Positions 46,182 to 51,566 of a stretch of 51,566 nt of DNA are shown here, piece after piece. The translations under genes and the position numbers were made by a program. The notes below the pieces were generated by a model. That model was not told where the DNA came from and ran no database searches. It was given only the letters and a program-made list of their open reading frames with translations. Each line of letters begins with the position of its first letter. Positions within the stretch are counted from its first letter, which is position 1. This stretch comes from Strigomonas culicis (Eukaryota; Euglenozoa; Kinetoplastea; Trypanosomatida; Trypanosomatidae), in NCBI GenBank assembly GCA_000482145.1, contig AUXH01000062.1, positions 1 to 51,566 of the forward strand, written 5' to 3'.

Positions 46182-46499
46182 ATGGCCCACCTAAGAGCGA
46201 TGACCAAGTCCGGCGATTCCATTGAGCTTGACATTGGAGAGAACACGTACGGGTTTTTCCCAGGTCAGATAGTACACTTTTGTAAAAGCCTTCGAAACGG
46301 CAAAGTGGCACTTATTCGTGGGACAAATGAGGGTCTCTTGTGGTTTTCTGTTTTTGATACCGTGGACCACGCCATGACGAAAGAGGCCCTTGACGCCCCG
46401 GTGGATACCGTTAGTTGCCGTGGAAAGGAGGAGCTCATTCGTCAGTATGGGTGGATGGTTGACGACCACGCCAACCTCCACTGCACAGGACAGGGATAG
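46182..46499 (+). CDS. small protein of unknown function (105 residues)
   Basis: The 105-residue protein looks like one compact beta-rich domain: LDIGENTYGFFPGQIVHFC, GKVALIRGTNEGLLWFSVFD, then a helix (GKEELIRQYGWMV). A general pattern with G-F-x-x-G-Q-x-V ... A-x-V-x-G ... L-W-F ... D is shared with small beta-domains in some larger protist proteins, but I cannot name it. No signal peptide or membrane span is seen. The ATG follows a clear pyrimidine tract. It could interact with other proteins as a standalone domain. Confidence 0.65.
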   Translation: MAHLRAMTKSGDSIELDIGENTYGFFPGQIVHFCKSLRNGKVALIRGTNEGLLWFSVFDTVDHAMTKEALDAPVDTVSCRGKEELIRQYGWMVDDHANLHCTGQG

Positions 46500-46748
46500 A
46501 GGATCAGCACAGAGAACGAGACGATTACAGCGTGAATCTCTGTTACGGACTTCGGCGCTTTTTTTTTGCCGTTGTTTGTCGTTCTTCCTTGAAAGCACAT
46601 TGTTCCTTTTTTCTGTTTGTGTGTTTTGTTTTGTTTTTGTTTCTTTCCGTTGCTACTTTAAAAAGCAATAGCACCACAAAAAGTCTACCGTAGAGCGCTC
46701 CTCCTTCCTCCTCCTCAAATAGTCACGAAGAAGAAAGAAGAGGGATGT

Positions 46749-46798
<50 letters not shown>

Positions 46799-47093
46799 CG
46801 ATTGGGAGTAGGTTGGCATACAGCTCATTGTCCTACATCATATCTGTTCAATGACCCCCGCAATGTTCTTGTTATGCATATGTGTATGTGTGTACGCACA
46901 TCTGTGCTTGTTCACCATTTTTTCCCCTTTTTGTTTATGATGTTTGGAGAGGATGTGCGTATAAACGCCACGTGCATGACGTTTAACATATCATTCACAT
47001 CACTATTGTATTCGTTCTTTTCTCTTTTACTATCGTTCTTACAATACGATAGCTAGTTTTTTTTTTTTTGACGTTCTTGTTATTTAGTAGAGT
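46500..47093 (+). other. intergenic spacer with an (AG)n repeat
   Basis: T-rich on the left, a GATA/AG repeat at 46750-46795, then A/T-rich sequence. The last part has the tract ending in TATTTAG (AG at 47086-47087) just before the ATG at 47094. No gene seen. Confidence 0.6.
46750..46795. repeat. (GATA)n then (AG)n microsatellite
   Basis: About two GATA units pass into about 18 AG units. On the opposite strand it is a (TC)n run; on the transcribed strand it is a purine repeat and not a splicing tract. Confidence 0.9.
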
Positions 47094-49532
47094 ATGAAAC
47101 GCTCCCAATTACACCGTTTCTACTGGGCGCGGTACCGGTTGCCCAATCAAATGCCTAAGTTTGACGGACCAGCTCCAGTGGCAGCGCCGCAGAATATGAA
47201 CAGTACCAAAACGAATGAGTTCATCGACCCAATTGATGATAAATTTCCAGTGAGCATTCGCGGCAATTTGGTTCGCCCGGATGTGCCGGAGGATCAGTAC
47301 GTCGACAGCTGGTATGTGTGCACCTCCATGACACATCATCTTGGCGACTATCGCCCATGGAGTGCGGCTGCACCGGCGAATGCGTACCGGTTTAGACCTT
47401 ACAACGAATTTGATACCAAGGGCCGAGAGTACGTGACGCAGTTTCGTGAGTTTGATCAATTCTCCCCGAAACAATCCCGTGGACGGGGTCAAAAAGGGTT
47501 TCCTTTTAGAGAAGCATTTCTCACCAAGATGAACGGTTCACAAAACAAAGGTGACGTCGCTAGTCTGCAAACCATCATGGACCGCCAAGTAGAAGAGACG
47601 CATCAGCTTCAAACACATCTGTTCCCTACACAGGTGCAGCGTGATGTTGGCCGTATCGAGTCGCCTCTTCCGTTGGCCCCCGGAGCAACCGTTTCCAAAG
47701 AAAAGTCCTCTTTCCCAGCGCAATGGAAAACGGAAGACTGGTACGAGTATGAGATCGCGAAGGTCCGCAATCGTCGATTCACCTTTGAGAACACGGAGGG
47801 AGGAGGCGTGAAGGGTTCGGAAGTTACCTACCGGTTGGTCTTGGAGGGTTTCTGGGATCATCATGTAATGAAGCTGGCGGAGGATGTATGTATGTTCATT
47901 AAAGATGTGGGTCGGCAAATTGTGGAGGAAAAGCTCAAAAGCGTCCGGCATATGTTAGCCGATTTGTCACGAGGTGGTTCCATTGACCCAGATCTAGTAA
48001 AGGCGTTTAATTGTTCCACCAAGGGCCCATTTGGCTCTTCCGATCGCTATGACGTGGAGGAAATAGCCCACTTCCTCCGTGCCGACTTGCAGCGCCTGGA
48101 GGCGCAATGTGTCGGGCTCATTAATCGTGCCAACGTTCCCATTCCTGGCGCAACCAACATCGGTGATCCGGAGGTGTCGTGGCCGCACGTGGAGCATCTG
48201 GAGCCTTGGGTGCGGATGGCGGAGTTCTGGACGTCTTCGTCTGACACATCGTATTCGGACTTGGAAATGTCCACGACGCACTACGAATTTCGCAAGTACT
48301 TCCGCGTTGTCGTCGTGAAGATGCCTTTCAAAAGCACCGAATTTGAACAGCGTCTCTATAGCATCCGTCACTGGCTTCACCGGCAGACATCATGTGAATT
48401 CCATACTGTAGGGAGACAAAATGTTGTTTATGACAGCTCGATTTTCCCAAGTGAGCACGACCCTTCCATTCCAACGACGCACGAACACCACCGGCTCTTC
48501 TCATTTGCTTTGGACTGGCAGTCCTCCCCTGTAAACTACTTGTCTTCTGAGCGAATTCAAAAAGACGATACCTGGGAGAGCATTGCAGATCGCGTGGGCA
48601 CCACCAAGGAAGCGCTGCTGGCGCTCAATAGGCACACGGATGTGCTTCAGGAGGGACAGGCAGTTCAGATCCCCGCTGATTCGAAGAACCGAAGGACCAG
48701 TTTTGGTCTCTCTGAGCAGAGGCTCCAGCTCGGGGAGGCGCGCACGTGGGAGAAGGCAGCGGAGATGGTGGGCTGCAGCGTGGAGGAGCTTCAGCAAGCC
48801 AATGGACCGGCCACTCTTTTGTACGATGACAAGTCCGGGTTTCACAAGTCCATTACAGAGCTCAACGTGCCGTATACGGCATGGGAGTCGTACGCCGCAC
48901 AAGAGTTTGACTCGTCGGAACCTGTTCTCCGCAACGACACGTTCGAGAGCGTTGCGGAGCGACTGCAGTGTGCGGTAGGCGAGCTGCAAAAGGCTAACCC
49001 AAGTGTGTCCGACATCCGGACCGTGAACCTTGTTTCTGTACCGCCTACAGCGAAGCGACGCCGTCGTATGGTGCATCCCCAGCTTCGTCCCCAAGCGGCG
49101 AGTGAAGCACTGTTTCCCAAAACCGCTAGTGAGGAGCAATTGTTTCACTTGGATAGCACGAGCATTACTACTGTGCCTGAGAACGCCAAGCTGTTTCCCC
49201 ACGAGTATCATACGGCAACGTCGCGCTTTCCGCAGGTACCTGCCGAGGCGGATGGCAGCGAGTCCTGGATATCGTACACTGCCAAGTACTTGGACAAGGA
49301 GTTCATGCTCAAGAGTGAACCGATGCCGGTTTACAACGTTAATCATCTCTGGCCGCTGCAACAAGTGCCAGGCAAGACGGAGCAGACACCGTTTGAGGAG
49401 GACCAAACTTGGCTCATGCATCCGATCCCAGTGCAGCAGATGGAGCAACATCATCCCGAAAAGGATCTTCAGGATTTGCCTTTCATTAATCACGAACAGT
49501 TTCCACGTTCTGTTGACTGGCAGGCGCCGTAG
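47094..49532 (+). CDS. protein with three LysM-like segments, possibly mitochondrial
   Basis: The 812-residue protein starts MKRSQLHRFYWARYRL, which is Arg-rich and could be a mitochondrial import signal. The N-terminal half is charged and lacks a familiar domain (DWYEYEIAKVRNRRFTFEN, FWDHHVMKLAEDVCMF). From about 491 three LysM-like units occur: DTWESIADRVGTTKEALLAL (about 491-528), RTWEKAAEMVGCSVEELQQA (from about 550) and DTFESVAERLQCAVGELQKA (about 614-652). LysM binds glycans in bacteria; in eukaryotic organelle proteins it may only bind other proteins. The C-terminal third has many Pro and His. Some kinetoplastid mitoribosomal or assembly proteins have unusual added domains, which makes that setting possible, but it is not shown. 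Confidence 0.7.
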   Translation: MKRSQLHRFYWARYRLPNQMPKFDGPAPVAAPQNMNSTKTNEFIDPIDDKFPVSIRGNLVRPDVPEDQYVDSWYVCTSMTHHLGDYRPWSAAAPANAYRFRPYNEFDTKGREYVTQFREFDQFSPKQSRGRGQKGFPFREAFLTKMNGSQNKGDVASLQTIMDRQVEETHQLQTHLFPTQVQRDVGRIESPLPLAPGATVSKEKSSFPAQWKTEDWYEYEIAKVRNRRFTFENTEGGGVKGSEVTYRLVLEGFWDHHVMKLAEDVCMFIKDVGRQIVEEKLKSVRHMLADLSRGGSIDPDLVKAFNCSTKGPFGSSDRYDVEEIAHFLRADLQRLEAQCVGLINRANVPIPGATNIGDPEVSWPHVEHLEPWVRMAEFWTSSSDTSYSDLEMSTTHYEFRKYFRVVVVKMPFKSTEFEQRLYSIRHWLHRQTSCEFHTVGRQNVVYDSSIFPSEHDPSIPTTHEHHRLFSFALDWQSSPVNYLSSERIQKDDTWESIADRVGTTKEALLALNRHTDVLQEGQAVQIPADSKNRRTSFGLSEQRLQLGEARTWEKAAEMVGCSVEELQQANGPATLLYDDKSGFHKSITELNVPYTAWESYAAQEFDSSEPVLRNDTFESVAERLQCAVGELQKANPSVSDIRTVNLVSVPPTAKRRRRMVHPQLRPQAASEALFPKTASEEQLFHLDSTSITTVPENAKLFPHEYHTATSRFPQVPAEADGSESWISYTAKYLDKEFMLKSEPMPVYNVNHLWPLQQVPGKTEQTPFEEDQTWLMHPIPVQQMEQHHPEKDLQDLPFINHEQFPRSVDWQAP

Positions 49533-49860
49533 TCGGCTCGAGTCGAGTATGTAGTTGGATACTTTTAATACACATCACAAACAAATAGTAGAACATAGTA
49601 TGAAAAATGAAGAAGGTTAATCATTCCACAAACTTTTCTTCTAGTTTCTGTCTCGTAAGTATATTTATGATTGTTTATTTCCTCTTTTTTTTTCCTTTCA
49701 CCATTTGCTTATGTAGTCTATAGTCTGAGCAAAAGCAACGGGAAATAAACAAGAAAACACCCTGCACTTCTAAACGTACCTCTTCCCTCAGTTCTCCTTT
49801 TCTTCTTTGGCCCTTTTACACTCCCCATAAGAACTAGCTACATCAGCCTATACGCCGAAC
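49533..49860 (+). other. intergenic spacer
   Basis: Spacer with pyrimidine tracts near 49790-49830 before the LSm gene. No gene seen. Confidence 0.6.
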
Positions 49861-50142
49861 ATGTTAGCAGAGGTGACGCGTGTGGAAAAGAAAAAGGGTG
49901 CCGTCCTATCACTCTCTAGTTTCTTGGACCGTAAAGTGGTCCTTTTACTTGCGGACCGGGAGATTCGCGGTGTCTTAAAGGGGTTCGATAATAACGTAAA
50001 TGTCGTTCTGGCAAACGCAGTTGTGTTTCGCGACGGCGTTGCGCTGCGGGAGATCAAGGCCTGTGTTGTGAGAGGAGGACACTTGCTTTCGATGTATTCC
50101 GGCGACCATGTCCTTCTCGAGAGAAACCCGTTTTCAACGTAG
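49861..50142 (+). CDS. LSm7-like Sm protein
   Basis: The 93-residue protein fits the Sm fold. The Sm1 part is LSSFLDRKVVLLLADREIRG then VLKGFDNNVNVVLANA; the Sm2 part is KACVVRGGHLLSMYSG. The KKGAVLSLSSFLD start and REIRGVLKGFD are closest to LSm7, a subunit of the LSm2-8 ring on U6 snRNA and of LSm1-7-type mRNA decay rings. Other LSm proteins cannot be fully excluded. The start is the ATG right after a pyrimidine-rich leader. Confidence 0.82.
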   Translation: MLAEVTRVEKKKGAVLSLSSFLDRKVVLLLADREIRGVLKGFDNNVNVVLANAVVFRDGVALREIKACVVRGGHLLSMYSGDHVLLERNPFST

Positions 50143-50674
50143 TGGTTGTGCCGCACATGTTTTTCACGTTCTGTGCTTATCATGTCTTTTTTTTTTCTAC
50201 ACCTTTTGCATCGTATGTACTCGCGCTGGCCTTGGCTACTGTTTCCTTTTTGTAAGAGGTTTTTACCTACTATGATACGTATAGACGCTTCCTGCTTCCG
50301 TCTTTTCCTTTCTCAACTCTTAGAACCTTACTTCTCTTTTTGCCTTTACCATTCTTTTTTTGCTTTTACGAGATTCTTTTAGCTCTTACGAAATTCTCTT
50401 TACTTTTACGAGATTTTTTTTGCTTTACGAGAGTCTTTTTGCATTTGCTTTTTTTTTTTTTTACACTGACTGTACACGTAAGCGCTCTGTTTTGTTTTTC
50501 CTTCTTGTACCTTTCTTGCGTATCTCTGCACCTTTTCAACACAAGTAAGAACATATCAATCATAAGCGAATAACAACACCAACAACAAAAAGAAAAATAA
50601 CGTTCAAAAGAAAAACGAAGAATTGGATATATCTCGTGATTCTATACGTTTGACTTTTGAATTCTATTTTCGCT
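50143..50674 (+). other. intergenic spacer with a 20-bp tandem repeat
   Basis: T-rich spacer between the LSm gene and GP63; contains the tandem repeat at 50342-50441 and an A-rich stretch at 50560-50620. No gene seen. Confidence 0.6.
50342..50441. repeat. degenerate 20-bp tandem repeat (4-5 units)
   Basis: Consecutive units with a period of 20 bases start at about 50342, 50362, 50382, 50402 and 50422. The consensus is close to gcttttacgagattctttta; the last unit has lost a T and the first is the least similar. The units are pyrimidine-rich with a conserved TTACGA core. Confidence 0.75.
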
Positions 50675-51566
50675 ATGCGGCATCTCTTCGCAGTATTCCT
50701 TTTGATTGGTGTGCTGCTGACTGGCGCTTCCGCCTTCCGTGATTTCACGTGCTCTCACGATCTGCTGGTGGCGTCGGTGCAGCGCGAAAGGGTTCAGAAT
50801 GCGGTGAGTGTTGACGTGATCGCTGCTAATACCACAAGCGCCGTCTACAGCGCATCGACGCCGTACACCTCCATTACAATTGCAGCCTTCTTTGACGACC
50901 TGGACAACACTTCACGCTACTGCAGAGAGGTGGCCCAATTCGTGTCAAACTATAATGGGAAGTACGTCGCTTGCAGCGTGAACGACATTTTGACGAGCGC
51001 CAAGAGAGAGATCCTGATAAAAAAGCTCATTCCCAGAGCCATTCGGCTTCACGCTGAACGGCTGATGGTGCAGTCCAGCGGCGCTACCATCTTGTCTTCG
51101 TCGGTAATTTCGAGCCACTATTACTGTAGGCAGTTCGCGATCCCCTCCAGCCACTACGCGAGTGGCTACAATGCGGACTTTCTGCTCTACGTGGGTGCGG
51201 CGCCCACAAGTCGTAACGTCCTCGCGTGGGCTTCGTCCTGCATAAGCTCCGCGTCGACGCGGCCGACGGCTGGCGTGACGAACGTGTCGCCTGCGTATAT
51301 TGCCGATGACACGGAAACAGTTCGTACGGTGGCCCACGAGATTCTGCATGCCCTCGGCTTCTCGACCAGTTTCTTCCAGACGACGTCGGTGAGCAGTCTG
51401 CGCGGCAAGACGAACGTTGCTGTTCTTGCGACTCCTAACGTGGTGAGTCAGGCCCAGGCCTTCTACGGGTGCGCGAGCCAGTCCTTCATGGAGCTGGAGG
51501 ACGAGGGCGGCTCTGGAACGGCCGGCTCGCACTGGAAGCGCCGCTCTGCGAAGGACGAGATCATGG
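50675..51566 (+). CDS. GP63/leishmanolysin-type surface metalloprotease, 5' part (cut by window end)
   Basis: The reading frame opens at ATG 50675 and stays open to the window edge, giving 297 residues. An N-terminal signal peptide of about 20 residues is seen (MRHLFAVFLLIGVLLTGASA). The M8 zinc motif HEILH (H221, E222, H225) sits in TVAHEILHALGFS, and a third zinc ligand candidate H286 is in GSHWKRR, with a spacing of 61 residues that fits leishmanolysins. The part between the signal peptide and the protease core is short compared with Leishmania GP63 (HExxH at about 264), so the propeptide is reduced. GP63 proteins are surface or secreted zinc proteases of trypanosomatids. The C-terminal part, the Met-turn and any GPI signal are outside the window. 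Confidence 0.92.
   Translation, partial: MRHLFAVFLLIGVLLTGASAFRDFTCSHDLLVASVQRERVQNAVSVDVIAANTTSAVYSASTPYTSITIAAFFDDLDNTSRYCREVAQFVSNYNGKYVACSVNDILTSAKREILIKKLIPRAIRLHAERLMVQSSGATILSSSVISSHYYCRQFAIPSSHYASGYNADFLLYVGAAPTSRNVLAWASSCISSASTRPTAGVTNVSPAYIADDTETVRTVAHEILHALGFSTSFFQTTSVSSLRGKTNVAVLATPNVVSQAQAFYGCASQSFMELEDEGGSGTAGSHWKRRSAKDEIM

Noticed and set aside
1..51566. CRISPR arrays, insertion sequences or retrotransposon remnants
   Set aside because: No spaced direct-repeat array, terminal inverted repeats, reverse transcriptase or transposase motif was found.

Overview
The window looks like nuclear DNA of a trypanosomatid (kinetoplastid protist). All 29 supported protein genes (including one frameshifted and one cut by the window edge), plus one doubtful small ORF, lie on the + strand with no introns seen. 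They are separated by AT-rich, pyrimidine-rich spacers in which a poly-pyrimidine tract and an AG (a likely spliced-leader acceptor) precede the start codon. This is the signature of one polycistronic transcription unit. A leishmanolysin (GP63) gene and a PrimPol-like protein agree with this. The genus is not determined. No tRNA, rRNA, CRISPR array or transposon was recognised. Several starts were moved downstream to the first ATG after a likely splice acceptor.

Layout. 0.9-9.2 kb: a very GC-rich, frameshifted ADAT1/ADAR-type adenosine deaminase; an unknown protein with a Cys/His cluster; a 2.25-kb gene-poor gap with one doubtful 46-codon ORF; a DHHC palmitoyltransferase; and an unknown, possibly mitochondrial protein. 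9.7-21.9 kb: a multi-spanning membrane protein whose C-terminal part looks like a dead class III nucleotidyl cyclase; a CCP-type cytosolic carboxypeptidase (tubulin deglutamylase family); an unknown single-span protein; and two adjacent divergent tetraspanin-like proteins. 22.1-29.0 kb: an Iwr1-like Pol II import factor, an MFSD6-like transporter, an ankyrin protein, the splicing factor Prp31, and a CEP19 homologue with a long N-terminal extension. 29.2-36.8 kb: two unknown proteins, a ZIP metal transporter, a large mitochondrial PPR-like candidate and a small basic protein. 37.2-42.2 kb: a CEP104/FAP256-like protein, an AAMP/Sqt1-like WD40 protein and a FOP/CEP43-like LisH protein. 42.5-51.6 kb: a degenerate RNase III-like protein with a dsRBD-like tail, a PrimPol, a 105-residue protein, a protein with three LysM-like segments, an LSm7-like protein and the 5' part of a GP63 gene.

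Themes. Trypanosomatid transcription units are not functional operons, so neighbourhood is weak evidence. Even so, basal body and axoneme genes are notably frequent here: CCP, CEP19, CEP104, FOP-like, and perhaps the 343-residue protein at 30.3 kb. In animals FOP (CEP43) recruits CEP19, which then engages RABL2 for intraflagellar transport entry, so finding recognisable homologues of both is the most interesting functional lead. Other leads are the pseudo-cyclase, the Iwr1 homologue, the degenerate RNase III, and a 20-bp tandem repeat just upstream of the GP63 gene.

All assignments rest on reading motifs by eye; no database search was possible.
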